NCBI GenBank assembly: GCA_947456305.1
Contig: CANGPN010000004.1
Span: forward strand, 62,001 to 126,000
Direction: 5' to 3'
DNA length: 64,000 bases
From: Comamonadaceae bacterium
Lineage (GTDB): Bacteria; Pseudomonadota; Gammaproteobacteria; Burkholderiales; Burkholderiaceae_C
Of this stretch, positions 41,196-50,318 are shown one piece after another. Both the position numbers and the translations under genes were made by a program. Below the pieces are notes generated by a model. That model was given only the letters and a program-made list of their open reading frames with translations. It did not search any database and was not told the DNA's origin. How positions within the stretch are numbered: position 1 is the stretch's first letter; each line of letters starts with the position of its first letter.

Positions 41196-42929
41196 TCAGT
41201 GCGTCCTCGCCCTCTCCTCCTCCCTCAACCTCAACACCCGCCTCTGCACTTTCCCCGTCGTGGTCATCGGCAACTGGTCGATGAACTCAATCTCCTTGGG
41301 GTATTCATAAGGCGCGAGCAAGCCGCGCACATGTTGCTTCAACTGCGTCACCAATGCATCTGAAGGTGCAAAGCCCGCAGACAACACCACATACGCCTTC
41401 ACCAAGTTGCCGCGCTCGGCATCGGGTTTGGGCACGACAGCGGCGTTGGCCACGGCCGGGTGTTTCACCAAACAGTTTTCGATTTCGCTGGGCCCTATGC
41501 GGTAACCGGCGGCTTTGAACACATCGTCGGCGCGGCCTTGGTACCAAAGGTATCCATCCGCATCGCGAGTGGCCAGGTCACCGGTGCGGCACCAGTCGCC
41601 GGTGAATTTGCGTTGGGTCGCCTCTGCTTGGTTCCAATAGCCGATAAAGAATATGGGGTCGGGCTGACCGTGCACGTCTAAGCGGTGTACCGCCACATCA
41701 CCGGGCACACCGTCGGCACATTCATGACCGTCTTCGTCAATCACCGCCACGCGGTGTCCGGGGTAAGCACGGCCCATGCTGCCGGGTTTGGCAGGCCAGC
41801 CAACACCGTCGCTGGTGTCGCCGTTCATGGCGCAGTTGCCAACGATGTAATTGATCTCGGTTTGCCCGAACATTTCATTCACGGTCACGCCAAGTTCATC
41901 ACGGCAATACGCAAACACCGCGTCACCCACGGCTTCACCGGCGCTCATGATGGCTTGCAAGTCCAATTGAAAACGCGGTTGCGGCGACGGGTAGGCTTTC
42001 ATCATGGCTTTCAACGCCGTGGGAAATAAAAATGTGTGCGTCACGCGGTGCTGTTGCATCAATTCAAACGCCAGATCGGCGGAGAAACGACCCGGCCAAG
42101 CAACGATGGGGCGACCGAAATACAGCGTTGGCAACAAAGCGTCCATCAAGCCGCCAGTCCAGGTCCAGTCGGCGGGCGACCAAAAGACAGCGTGGCTGCC
42201 CAATGGCAATTCCTCATGGCTTGTCACGCCAACGCCATTGGTTGAAAAACCAAACCAATTCTGGCTACACACAAAACCGCTCAGGTTGCCCATCAGCGCT
42301 TGGTGCGGAATCAATGCGCCTTTGGGCGGGCCGGTGGTGCCGCTGGTGTAAATCAATACCGCAGCGTCAGTGGCCAAGGTGTTGAACAGCGGCGACTGCG
42401 GTGTGAACGCAACGGCTTGAGCGTCGAAAAAAATATCACCATCATCTGCATTGATGCAACAACGCAATGCAGGGCATTGCACTTTCAAACCGGCCACCAC
42501 AGTAGAGGACACCGCATCCACCACGGCAACCACCGCACCCGAATCCTGCAAGCGATACAGCAAAGCTTCCGGCCCGAACAACTGCGACAAGGGCATGGCA
42601 ACCGCGCCCATTTGCAAAATGGCCATGTAAGCCACAGCTGTTTCAAAACGCTGCGGCAACACCACAGCCACGCGGTCGCCGGGTTTCACACCTTGTTCAA
42701 ACAACACTTGACTGAATGCATCCGCCGCTTGTTGTAATTGCACATAAGTGTGTCGCATGTGCAAGTGCGAATCTGCATGGTGACTGACGATAGCGGTTTG
42801 CAACGCATGCAGCGGCGACGCAGCCCAGCGGCGCGAACATACTTCAGCAATATTGAAATGCTTAGGCACTGACCAGCGAAAGCTGTTGTGCATCTGTGCG
42901 TGGTTGTCTGTGATGTGACCGTCGGTCAT
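41196..42929 (-). CDS. AMP-dependent acyl-CoA synthetase/ligase
   Basis: 577-residue adenylate-forming enzyme, medium-chain acyl-CoA synthetase-like. Motifs: LIYTSGTTGPPKGALIPH (P-loop), NEMFGQTEINYIVGNC, DGYLWYQGRADDVFKAAGYR (hinge and CoA site) and the C-terminal catalytic Lys in TTTGKVQRR. The acid substrate cannot be deduced. The ATG has AAGGA eight bases upstream. The divergent alpha/beta hydrolase starts only 25 bp away. Confidence 0.9.
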   Translation of the reverse strand: MTDGHITDNHAQMHNSFRWSVPKHFNIAEVCSRRWAASPLHALQTAIVSHHADSHLHMRHTYVQLQQAADAFSQVLFEQGVKPGDRVAVVLPQRFETAVAYMAILQMGAVAMPLSQLFGPEALLYRLQDSGAVVAVVDAVSSTVVAGLKVQCPALRCCINADDGDIFFDAQAVAFTPQSPLFNTLATDAAVLIYTSGTTGPPKGALIPHQALMGNLSGFVCSQNWFGFSTNGVGVTSHEELPLGSHAVFWSPADWTWTGGLMDALLPTLYFGRPIVAWPGRFSADLAFELMQQHRVTHTFLFPTALKAMMKAYPSPQPRFQLDLQAIMSAGEAVGDAVFAYCRDELGVTVNEMFGQTEINYIVGNCAMNGDTSDGVGWPAKPGSMGRAYPGHRVAVIDEDGHECADGVPGDVAVHRLDVHGQPDPIFFIGYWNQAEATQRKFTGDWCRTGDLATRDADGYLWYQGRADDVFKAAGYRIGPSEIENCLVKHPAVANAAVVPKPDAERGNLVKAYVVLSAGFAPSDALVTQLKQHVRGLLAPYEYPKEIEFIDQLPMTTTGKVQRRVLRLREEERARTH

Positions 42930-42954
42930 GCGCTACATCCTTATGATTGGGCGA

Positions 42955-43863
42955 ATGTACCAAGTTCAAAAAGCCTCGCGCACCGGCTTCATCAGATTGC
43001 GCCAACTCAACTACCACGTACGCGAATGGGGCACGCCGCGTCCCGGTCAGTTGCCGCTGTTCATGGTGCACGGCTGGATGGATGTCAGCGCATCATTCCA
43101 ATTTGTGGTGGATGCCATGCAGCAGGACCGCCACATCATTTCACCTGACTGGCGTGGTTTCGGCCTCACCGATGCCGGCGCAGTCGAGAGTTTCTGGTAC
43201 CCGGATTACCTGGCCGACCTGGACGCGCTCATTGACCATTTCCAGCCTGAGGGGCAAATTGATTTGCTCGGCCACAGCATGGGCGGCACGGTGGTGTCTA
43301 TGTATGCAGGTGCGCGGCCAGAACGCATACGCCGCTTGATCAACCTGGAAGGTTTCGGGCTGGCCGCCACCAAGCCTTCACAAGCGCCCGGTCGGTATGC
43401 CAAATGGTTGAACGAAGTCAAAGCAGCCCGTGAAGGCGAGATGAATTTACGCAGCTACCCGGACAGCGAAGCCGTGGCCCAGCGATTGATCAAAACCAAC
43501 CCGCGCCTGAGTTTGGACAAAGCGCAGTGGCTGGCGCAACACTGGGCTCAGAAAAACAGCAACGGCGAATGGGAAATCTTGGGCCACCCGGCGCACAAAG
43601 TGATCAACCCGTATTTGTTTCGTGTGGAGGAAATGCTGTCGATGTATGACAGTATCAGCGCGCCGGTGTTGAATGTGGAAGCCAGTCAAAACGACTTGGA
43701 AAAATGGTGGCAAGGCAAGTACAAGCTGGAAGAATTCCATGAACGCATTAAGCACATCAAAGACATTCACAGCGTCACCATACACGATGCCGGTCACATG
43801 ATGCACCACGACCAGCCGCAAGTACTGGCGCAACACATCGAGGCGTTTTTGCAGCAGCCATGA
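42955..43863 (+). CDS. Alpha/beta-fold hydrolase
   Basis: 302 residues from ATG 42955 (other ATGs at 42928 and 42943 would overlap the divergent gene's start). Oxyanion-hole segment LFMVHGWMDVSASF, nucleophile elbow LLGHSMGGTVVSMYA (Ser about residue 108) and C-terminal catalytic His in IHDAGHMMHHDQP. The substrate is unknown; it may be a carboxylesterase or thioesterase. The stop overlaps the flavoprotein start (ATGA). Confidence 0.88.
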   Translation: MYQVQKASRTGFIRLRQLNYHVREWGTPRPGQLPLFMVHGWMDVSASFQFVVDAMQQDRHIISPDWRGFGLTDAGAVESFWYPDYLADLDALIDHFQPEGQIDLLGHSMGGTVVSMYAGARPERIRRLINLEGFGLAATKPSQAPGRYAKWLNEVKAAREGEMNLRSYPDSEAVAQRLIKTNPRLSLDKAQWLAQHWAQKNSNGEWEILGHPAHKVINPYLFRVEEMLSMYDSISAPVLNVEASQNDLEKWWQGKYKLEEFHERIKHIKDIHSVTIHDAGHMMHHDQPQVLAQHIEAFLQQP

Positions 43864-45101
43864 CCCAGGTTGATGTGCTGATCATCGGCGCGGGCGCGGC
43901 AGGTTTGTTTTGTGCAGGCGTGGCTGCACAGCAAGGCTTGAACGTTTTGCTGCTCGATCATTACCCCAAAGTGGCGGAAAAAATCCGCATCTCCGGCGGC
44001 GGGCGCAGCAACTTCACCAACAAAGATATTGACCCGCGCGCGCCGCACACGCATTTCTTAGGCGAGAACCCCATGTTCGCGCGCAGCGCACTCAGCCGCT
44101 ACACCGCACAAGATTTCATTGCTTTGGTGCAAAAACACGGCATCCCATTTCACGAAAAACACAAAGGCCAGTTGTTTTGCGACCGCAGCGCTCAAGACCT
44201 GATCGACATGCTGTTGCGCGAAAGCGAGGCTGGTGCCATGGGCGGCAAAGTCACCCGCTGGCAGCCGTGCAGCCTTAAAGGCTTGACCTATAGCGAGTCA
44301 CCCCAACCACACTATCTGGCCGACACCGACCAAGGTCAGGTGCAAGCGCGGGCCGTGGTGGTCGCCAGCGGCGGTTTGTCTATCCCGAAGATTGGCGCGA
44401 CAGACATAGGCTATCGCTTGGCCAAACAATTCGGCCTGCGGATGGTCGAGCCGCGCCCCGCTCTTGTGCCCCTCACCTTCACCGCCGCCGACTGGCAGCC
44501 TTACGCGACGCTGGCAGGGCTGTCGCTGCCGGTGGCCATGCAAACCGGTCAAGGCAAAAAACCGGTGTCGTTCAACGAAGACCTGTTGTTCACGCACCGG
44601 GGCTTGTCGGGCCCGGCAGTATTGCAAATTTCCAGTTATTGGCAGGCAGGCACGTCCATCCGCCTCAACCTGTTGCCAGACACCGATCTGGCCGAAGCGC
44701 TGCTTCAAGCCAAACAATCCAGCAAAAAAACGCTGGCCAACACCTTGGCAGCCTGGCTGCCGTCGCGTTTGGCCGACACATGGACGGCGGGTCACAGCGA
44801 CTGGCAACGCAGCCTGGCGGACACACCGGACAAAGCCTTGCAACGGCTGGCAGCGGCCTTGCAAGCCTGGGCCTTGACCCCTTCCGGCACAGAAGGCTAT
44901 GCCAAGGCCGAGGTCACCGCAGGTGGCGTCGACACGCGCGACCTGTCCCAACAAACCATGGAATCCACCCAAAAAGGCCTGTATTTCATAGGAGAAGTGG
45001 TGGATATCACCGGCTGGCTGGGCGGCTACAACTTCCAATGGGCCTGGGCCAGTGCCCATGCGTGTGCGAAAGCCTTGGGAGCTCAATTGAACCCGCTATA
45101 A
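43860..45101 (+). CDS. HI0933/YhiN-family flavoprotein (NAD(P)/FAD-dependent oxidoreductase)
   Basis: 413 residues. FAD-binding Rossmann motif VLIIGAGAAGLFCAGVAAQQ at the N-terminus, then the family signature KIRISGGGRSNFTNKD, VVVASGGLSIPKIGATDIGY, FTHRGLSGPAVLQIS and the C-terminal AEVTAGGVDTRDL and GEVVDITGWLGGYNFQWAWA. The biological reaction of this family is not firmly known. The gene's last codons contain the -10 box of the rpsU promoter. Confidence 0.92.
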   Translation: MTQVDVLIIGAGAAGLFCAGVAAQQGLNVLLLDHYPKVAEKIRISGGGRSNFTNKDIDPRAPHTHFLGENPMFARSALSRYTAQDFIALVQKHGIPFHEKHKGQLFCDRSAQDLIDMLLRESEAGAMGGKVTRWQPCSLKGLTYSESPQPHYLADTDQGQVQARAVVVASGGLSIPKIGATDIGYRLAKQFGLRMVEPRPALVPLTFTAADWQPYATLAGLSLPVAMQTGQGKKPVSFNEDLLFTHRGLSGPAVLQISSYWQAGTSIRLNLLPDTDLAEALLQAKQSSKKTLANTLAAWLPSRLADTWTAGHSDWQRSLADTPDKALQRLAAALQAWALTPSGTEGYAKAEVTAGGVDTRDLSQQTMESTQKGLYFIGEVVDITGWLGGYNFQWAWASAHACAKALGAQLNPL

Positions 45102-45102
45102 T
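45075..45102 (+). promoter_or_regulatory. Sigma70-like promoter for rpsU
   Basis: TTGGGA (45075-45080), 16-bp spacer, perfect TATAAT (45097-45102). It overlaps the 3' end and stop of the flavoprotein gene and would give a leader of about 110 nt before rpsU. Confidence 0.55.
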
Positions 45103-45220
45103 TTGCCGTTTGGCGGCTTGGCCCGATGTTGAGCCCCCAACACCCCGTAACACCGCTACCCGGCTTTGAGGTCCGATCTTCTTCAAACACCTGGTGAGCA
45201 CATTTTGAAAATTGTTGTCA

Positions 45221-45433
45221 ATGACCACCATCCGTGTAAAAGAAAACGAACCCTTTGACGTGGCACTGCGCCGCTTCAAGCGCACCATCGAAAAACTGGG
45301 CTTGCTGACCGACTTGCGCGCCCGTGAGTTTTACGAAAAACCAACCGCCGAGCGCAAGCGTAAAAAAGCAGCTGCTGTCAAACGCCACTACAAGCGCGTT
45401 CGCAGCATGCAGTTGCCCAAAAAACTGTACTGA
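45221..45433 (+). CDS. rpsU: 30S ribosomal protein S21
   Basis: 70 residues: [20 protein letters not shown], then a strongly basic helical C-terminus ([15 protein letters not shown]). Standard length for S21, which takes part in translation initiation on the small subunit. ATG 45221. It is followed by a terminator-like hairpin and yqeY, the usual neighbour. Confidence 0.97.
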
Positions 45434-45455
45434 TATTCGCAGGCCTTGGCCTGAT

Positions 45456-45495
45456 CAGGCTCGCCCGGCCCAGTCCGCGCGGGCCTGTCTTTTTT
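45456..45495 (+). terminator. Terminator-like hairpin after rpsU
   Basis: 12-bp imperfect stem CAGGCTCGCCCG / CGCGCGGGCCTG (one U-G pair, one mismatch, 8-base loop) followed by TCTTTTTT, between rpsU and yqeY. It may uncouple high rpsU expression from yqeY. Confidence 0.65.
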
Positions 45496-45508
45496 CTGGA
45501 GACACCCC

Positions 45509-45955
45509 ATGAGCCTCAAAGCCCAAATCACCGAAGACATGAAAACCGCCATGCGCGCCAAAGACAGCGTGCGCCTAGGCACCATTCGTTTGTTGCAAGC
45601 GGCGATGAAGCAAAAAGAAGTGGATGAACGGGTAGAGCTTGACGACGTGATGGTGATCGCCATCGTCGACAAACTGATTAAGCAACGCAAAGACTCGGTT
45701 GCTGCTTACCTGAGCGCGCAACGCCAAGACCTGGCCGATGTGGAAAGCGCTGAAATCGCCGTGCTGCAGGTTTATTTGCCGCAGCGCCTGTCGCTGGAAG
45801 AAGTGCAAACAGAAGTGGCGGCCATCGTCGCTGAATTGGGTGCCAGCGGCCCCGGCGACATGGGCAAGGTCATGGGTGCAGTGAAAACACGATTGGCCGG
45901 TAAAGCCGATATGGGACAAGTGAGTGCTGCGGTCAAGGCATCTTTGGCTGGCTGA
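45509..45955 (+). CDS. yqeY: GatB/YqeY domain protein
   Basis: 148 residues starting MSLKAQITEDMKTAMRAKDS. Two-helical-domain protein related to the tRNA-binding tail domain of GatB. Typical runs are RLGTIRLLQAAMKQKEVDER, YLPQRLSLEEVQTEV and GPGDMGKVMGAVK. CTGGAG precedes the ATG. In many proteobacteria dnaG follows, but here the next gene is an ABC ATPase, so the usual rpsU-yqeY-dnaG order is broken. Confidence 0.93.
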   Translation: MSLKAQITEDMKTAMRAKDSVRLGTIRLLQAAMKQKEVDERVELDDVMVIAIVDKLIKQRKDSVAAYLSAQRQDLADVESAEIAVLQVYLPQRLSLEEVQTEVAAIVAELGASGPGDMGKVMGAVKTRLAGKADMGQVSAAVKASLAG

Positions 45956-46084
45956 AACAGTTGATGCCTTCCTTTTGGCACAAACCGGGTGGCACAAAGC
46001 TTTGTTGCCCTGTTCGTGCCTAAAATCCGCAAGAAGACGCCTTGATGCATGCTTGGGTCAAGCGCGTTGCCCGCCAACTTTCCA

Positions 46085-47185
46085 ATGACATACGCCGTGG
46101 CCGATTCCCCTGTTTACCTGCGCATAGATCACATCAGCAAACACTTTGGCGGGACAGTCGCCGTCAATGACGTCAGTCTTGACATTGAACGCGGCGAAAT
46201 CTTTGCACTGCTCGGCTCTTCCGGTTGCGGCAAATCCACGTTGTTGCGAGTGCTCTCAGGCTTTGAAACCCCGAGCAGCGGCCGGGTATGGCTGGACGGC
46301 AAAGATGTCACCGACCTGCCGCCTTATGAGCGTCCCATGAACATGATGTTTCAGTCGTATGCGCTGTTCCCGCATTTGAATGTGTGGGAGAACGTGGCTT
46401 TCGGTTTGAAACGCGACGGCGTGGCCAAGGCGGAAATCGCGCAGCGCGTGGAAGACATATTGCAACTGGTTCAATTGCAAAAATTCGCCAAACGCAGTCC
46501 GCACCAACTCTCCGGCGGGCAGCAGCAGCGCGTGGCGCTGGCACGCAGTCTGGTGAAACGCCCGCAATTGCTGATGCTGGACGAGCCCTTGGGTGCGTTG
46601 GACAAAAAGTTGCGCGAAGAAACCCAGGTCGAATTGGTGAAGATCATCAAACAAGTCGGTGTGACTTGCGTCATGGTGACGCACGACCAAGACGAGGCCA
46701 TGACCATGGCCGACCGAATCGCTGTCATGAGTGAAGGTAAATTTTTACAAGTCGGCGCACCCAGCGAGGTCTATGAATACCCGAACTGCCGTTTTGTGGC
46801 GGACTTTGTCGGCAATGTGAATTTGCTGGACGGCGAAATTTCCAAAGACGAAAACGACCATGCTGTCATCAGCAGCGATGTCTGCATTTTTCATGTGGGA
46901 CACGGCATTTCCGGTCACTTGGGCATGCCGGTGACGGTGGCTTTGCGGCCGGAAAAAATCCAATTGAGCCTGCAAGACCCGGGCAGTGCCAATAATGCCG
47001 TAGCGTGTACGGTGCAAAGCATGTCGTACTTCGGCAGTTACACCAGTTACCACCTGAAAATGACAAATGGTCAATTACTCCAGGCTTGGGTGACCAACAC
47101 CGATCGCCACCACGAAACCATTGAAACCGGCCAACACCTGTGGGCGCACTGGCCGGACAACGCCATGGTGGTGCTGGTGCACTAA
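46085..47185 (+). CDS. ABC transporter ATPase, PotA/PotG-like (polyamine type)
   Basis: 366 residues. Walker A LLGSSGCGKSTLLRVLSG, Q-loop MMFQSYALFPHL, signature LSGGQQQRVALARSL, Walker B LLMLDEPLGALD and the H-loop VMVTHDQDEAMTMADR, then a C-terminal TOBE domain (RPEKIQL, VQSMSYFGSYTSYH). It is closest in pattern to putrescine/spermidine importer ATPases. It is an orphan here: no permease or binding-protein gene lies beside it, so it must partner with proteins encoded elsewhere. ATG 46085 is preferred over an upstream start at 46049. Confidence 0.9.
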   Translation: MTYAVADSPVYLRIDHISKHFGGTVAVNDVSLDIERGEIFALLGSSGCGKSTLLRVLSGFETPSSGRVWLDGKDVTDLPPYERPMNMMFQSYALFPHLNVWENVAFGLKRDGVAKAEIAQRVEDILQLVQLQKFAKRSPHQLSGGQQQRVALARSLVKRPQLLMLDEPLGALDKKLREETQVELVKIIKQVGVTCVMVTHDQDEAMTMADRIAVMSEGKFLQVGAPSEVYEYPNCRFVADFVGNVNLLDGEISKDENDHAVISSDVCIFHVGHGISGHLGMPVTVALRPEKIQLSLQDPGSANNAVACTVQSMSYFGSYTSYHLKMTNGQLLQAWVTNTDRHHETIETGQHLWAHWPDNAMVVLVH

Positions 47186-47193
47186 AGCGCCAT

Positions 47194-48582
47194 TTATGCG
47201 CCTGCCACTTTCATGCGGTTGATCAACACCGAGCCTATGGTTTTGGCTCCGTAGTTGTAAGCATCAGCGCCAACCGCTTGTATCCCCATCAGCATGTCTT
47301 TCATATTGCCAGCGATGGTGATTTCTTGCACCGGGTAGGCAATCTCGCCCTTCTCCACCCAAAAGCCGCTGGCGCCGCGCGAATAGTCGCCGGTCACGTA
47401 GTTGATGCCCTGCCCCATCAATTCAATGACAAACAAACCGGTGCCGAGTTTTTTCAGCATGGCTTTTAAATCGTCGTGCGCTTGAGTTTGGGTGGATGAC
47501 ATCACCAGATTGTGCGAACCGCCTGCGTTGCCGGTGGTGGTCATGCCGAGTTTGCGCGCTGAATAACTGCTCAAGAAATAGCCTTGCACCTTGCCGTCCT
47601 TGATCAACTGACGGGCACTGGTTTTCACGCCCTCTTCGTCAAACGGTGAACTGCCTTTGCCGCGCATCACAAACGGGTCTTCCAGCACGTTGATGTGCGC
47701 GGGCAGCACTTGCTTGCCCAGCGAGTCCATCAAAAAACTGCTTTTGCGGTAGAGCGCGCCGCCGCTTAAGGCATGCACCAAACCGCCGAGCAAACCCGTG
47801 GCCAAAGTAGATTCAAACAATACCGGGCAACTGACGGTGCGGATTTTGCGGCTGTGCAAACGGCTTAAGGCGCGTTCGGCGGCGTAGCGACCGACCACTT
47901 CTGGCGCGGCGAGTTCATCCGGATGGCGCATAGAGCTGTACCAGGCATCGCGCTGCATGTCGTCGCCTGTACCTGCAATAGGGGCCACCGACAAGCTGTG
48001 GCGCGAACTGGCGTAGCCGCCGCGAAAACCGTGGGTATGTGCGCTGAAGAAATGGCTTTGCTGCGCTGACACCGCCGCGCCTTCGCTGTTGGTGATGCGT
48101 GCATCGGTTTGCAAAGCAGCGGCTTCGCAGCGCAAAGCAAGCTCAGCGGCTTGTTCACTGTTGATCGTCCAAGGATGAAACAAATCCAAATCACGCTGCT
48201 CATGGGCAATCATGTCGGGGTCAGGCAAACCGGCCATCGGGTCTTCGGCAGTGAATCGGGCAATATCGTATGCAGCCTGGGCGGTGCGTTCAATCGCGGC
48301 TTGTGAAAAATCTGAGGTGCTGGCACTGCCTCTGCGATTGCCGATGTAAATCGACACCCCCAGCGATTTGTCACGGTTGCGTTCAACGTTCTCCAACTCA
48401 CCTTTGCGCACGGAAACGCTCAATCCGCAGCCTTCCGAGGCTTCGGCGGCGGCGTTGGTGGCACCGAGTTTTTTGGCATGTGCCAGTGCGCTATCTACCA
48501 GCGCTTCAAATTGAGCGCGGCTGTGGCTGAAACCCGGCAGGGCTTTGTCAGAGGAAGAGGGGGGGGTGGAATGTGGTTTCAT
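47194..48582 (-). CDS. pmbA: Metalloprotease-family protein PmbA (TldE)
   Basis: 462 residues from ATG 48582. PmbA/TldE pairs with TldD in a zinc protease that matures microcins and degrades CcdA in E. coli. Family segments: VSVRKGELENVERNRDKSLG, DFSQAAIERTAQAAYDIARF, GLPDPDMIAH, VKTSARQLIKDGKVQGYFLS and GNAGGSHNLVM. PmbA itself lacks the metal-binding motif of TldD. tldD is not in the window. It is divergent from yjgA (41 bp between starts), a conserved arrangement in proteobacteria. Confidence 0.92.
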   Translation of the reverse strand: MKPHSTPPSSSDKALPGFSHSRAQFEALVDSALAHAKKLGATNAAAEASEGCGLSVSVRKGELENVERNRDKSLGVSIYIGNRRGSASTSDFSQAAIERTAQAAYDIARFTAEDPMAGLPDPDMIAHEQRDLDLFHPWTINSEQAAELALRCEAAALQTDARITNSEGAAVSAQQSHFFSAHTHGFRGGYASSRHSLSVAPIAGTGDDMQRDAWYSSMRHPDELAAPEVVGRYAAERALSRLHSRKIRTVSCPVLFESTLATGLLGGLVHALSGGALYRKSSFLMDSLGKQVLPAHINVLEDPFVMRGKGSSPFDEEGVKTSARQLIKDGKVQGYFLSSYSARKLGMTTTGNAGGSHNLVMSSTQTQAHDDLKAMLKKLGTGLFVIELMGQGINYVTGDYSRGASGFWVEKGEIAYPVQEITIAGNMKDMLMGIQAVGADAYNYGAKTIGSVLINRMKVAGA

Positions 48583-48623
48583 ATCGACAGCTATGATACT
48601 TGCCACACCATTCACCCTTCACC

Positions 48624-49265
48624 ATGTCACGCAAACCCACCAAAGGTTATTACGTCAAAGGCCATTTTGTGGCCGAAGGCAGCGAGCTCGATCTCGAACT
48701 CAAGCGCGAACTCAAAGGCAGCGACAGCGCCAGCCGGACCGACCTGAAACGTGAAAGCAACGAACTTCAAAAGCTCGGCGAAGACCTGCTGCAATTGCGC
48801 CAGGACGCGATGCAGCAACTGGTAACGCTCGGGCATGTGCCTGAATTGTTGTTTGAAGCCATACGTGACGCAAAAAAAATCACCAATTTCGAAGGCCTGC
48901 GCCGCCAAATGCAATATGTGGGCAAATTGATGCGCAAGCTGGACGAACCGCAGGTGCAAGCCATACGCGACGCGCTGGATGTGCAGCACAACGGCAGCGC
49001 CGAAGAAACCTTGGCATTGCACATGGCTGAACACTGGCGTGAGCGCTTGCTGAAAGATGACCAGGCCCTCGCCGATTGGCTGGTTGCGCATCCGGATACC
49101 GACAGCCAGCAATTGCGCGCCTTGGTGCGTCAAGCACGCAAAGACGGTTTACCCGACAAATCCGCAGTATCGCAAGGCGCTTTTCCCCGACAGGGCCGTG
49201 CTTACAGGGATATTTTCAAACTCGTGCGCGATCATTTGTCCGCACAAAAGGCAGAAGCACCGTGA
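48624..49265 (+). CDS. yjgA: Ribosome biogenesis factor YjgA/DarP (DUF615)
   Basis: 213 residues. The N-terminal part is charged (SELDLELKRELKGSDSASRT), followed by the family core KRESNELQKLGEDLLQL, FEGLRRQMQYVGKLMRKLDE and the C-terminal RQARKDGLPDKS and AYRDIFKLVRDHL. In E. coli YjgA associates with late 50S precursors. ATG 48624 is chosen over 48600, which lies nearer to pmbA. The stop overlaps the mog start (GTGA). Confidence 0.92.
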   Translation: MSRKPTKGYYVKGHFVAEGSELDLELKRELKGSDSASRTDLKRESNELQKLGEDLLQLRQDAMQQLVTLGHVPELLFEAIRDAKKITNFEGLRRQMQYVGKLMRKLDEPQVQAIRDALDVQHNGSAEETLALHMAEHWRERLLKDDQALADWLVAHPDTDSQQLRALVRQARKDGLPDKSAVSQGAFPRQGRAYRDIFKLVRDHLSAQKAEAP

Positions 49266-49870
49266 ATGCAGACCCTTCTTTAGACACCGTTCGTATTGGC
49301 ATCGTGTCCATCAGCGACCGCGCCTCCAGTGGCACCTACGAAGACAAAGGCTTGCCCGCGCTGCGCGAATGGCTGCAACAGGCCTTGCATAACCCGCTGG
49401 TGTTTGAAGCCCGTTTGATTCCGGATGAGCAAGGCCTGATCAGCCAGACGCTGATAGACCTGGTCGATGCCGGTTGTTCGCTGGTGCTGACCACAGGCGG
49501 CACGGGCCCGGCCATTCGCGATGTCACACCTGAAGCCACATTGGCCGTGGCTGACAAAGAGATGCCAGGCTTCGGCGAGCAAATGCGCCAAATCAGCTTG
49601 CGCTTTGTACCGACAGCCATTTTGTCCAGGCAAGTGGCGGTGATTCGAGGCAACAGCTTGATCATCAATTTGCCGGGTCAACCCAAGTCCATCACCGAAA
49701 CTTTAGGCGGTCTGAAGGATGCGCAAGGTGACAGTCTGGTCGACGGCATATTCGCCGCGGTGCCTTATTGCATTGATTTGATAGGCGGGCCATATATGCA
49801 AACGCGGGACGCGTTTTGCAAGGCTTTTCGACCCAAAACCGCTGTGCGCCCCTATACCGCGCCGCTGTAA
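49262..49870 (+). CDS. mog: Molybdopterin adenylyltransferase
   Basis: MogA activates molybdopterin by adenylylation before molybdate insertion. 202 residues from GTG 49262, which lies inside the yjgA stop. Motifs: IGIVSISDRASSGTYEDKG, VLTTGGTGPAIRDVTPEATL, EMPGFGEQMR and INLPGQPKSITETL. The longer frame to 49076 is inside yjgA. It converges with the next hypothetical gene, 4 bp between stops. Confidence 0.93.
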   Translation: MNADPSLDTVRIGIVSISDRASSGTYEDKGLPALREWLQQALHNPLVFEARLIPDEQGLISQTLIDLVDAGCSLVLTTGGTGPAIRDVTPEATLAVADKEMPGFGEQMRQISLRFVPTAILSRQVAVIRGNSLIINLPGQPKSITETLGGLKDAQGDSLVDGIFAAVPYCIDLIGGPYMQTRDAFCKAFRPKTAVRPYTAPL

Positions 49871-49874
49871 ATTT

Positions 49875-50279
49875 TCAATCATTCACCACGTGAAAAGCCA
49901 CCTGCGTGATATCGAAATACATTTTTTCAAAAAACAACTCGCTGCTGGCTGAGCCGCTGCCGATCAAGCGCAGGTTGGCAGATTGCGGGCTGTTCATCAC
50001 CGCTTCCTCCGGCGAATATTTCAAAGTGGCGAACACATATTTTTCAAGCGATCGTAAAAACACCGCAAACCCGGGCACGTTGAGTTGCGCGGGGTCCTCG
50101 CACACCATCCACCAATGGGTGTGAAATTCGTTGGGTGCAAACAGTTGAAGCTTGATCAGGCAATTTCGCACCATCAAACCGTATTGCTCGACAGAGAAAG
50201 ACAATTCAGCGGTGTAACTGCCATTGTCCACATGATGAAAGCTCAGACTGTGCGGATGTAATTTGATGAAAGCAGACAT
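49875..50279 (-). CDS. Hypothetical protein
   Basis: 134 residues that I do not recognise. It is a soluble protein with alternating beta-type segments (SLSFHHVDNGSYTAELSFSV, CLIKLQLFAPNEFHTHWWMV) and no signal peptide, membrane span or clear catalytic motif. It lies between mog (convergent) and cysE (39 bp upstream on the same strand). Codon use looks like that of its neighbours, so I think it is real. Confidence 0.65.
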   Translation of the reverse strand: MSAFIKLHPHSLSFHHVDNGSYTAELSFSVEQYGLMVRNCLIKLQLFAPNEFHTHWWMVCEDPAQLNVPGFAVFLRSLEKYVFATLKYSPEEAVMNSPQSANLRLIGSGSASSELFFEKMYFDITQVAFHVVND

Positions 50280-50318
50280 AGCTGTTGTATCGACTTGAAA
50301 CCGCTGTGCTTAAACCGC

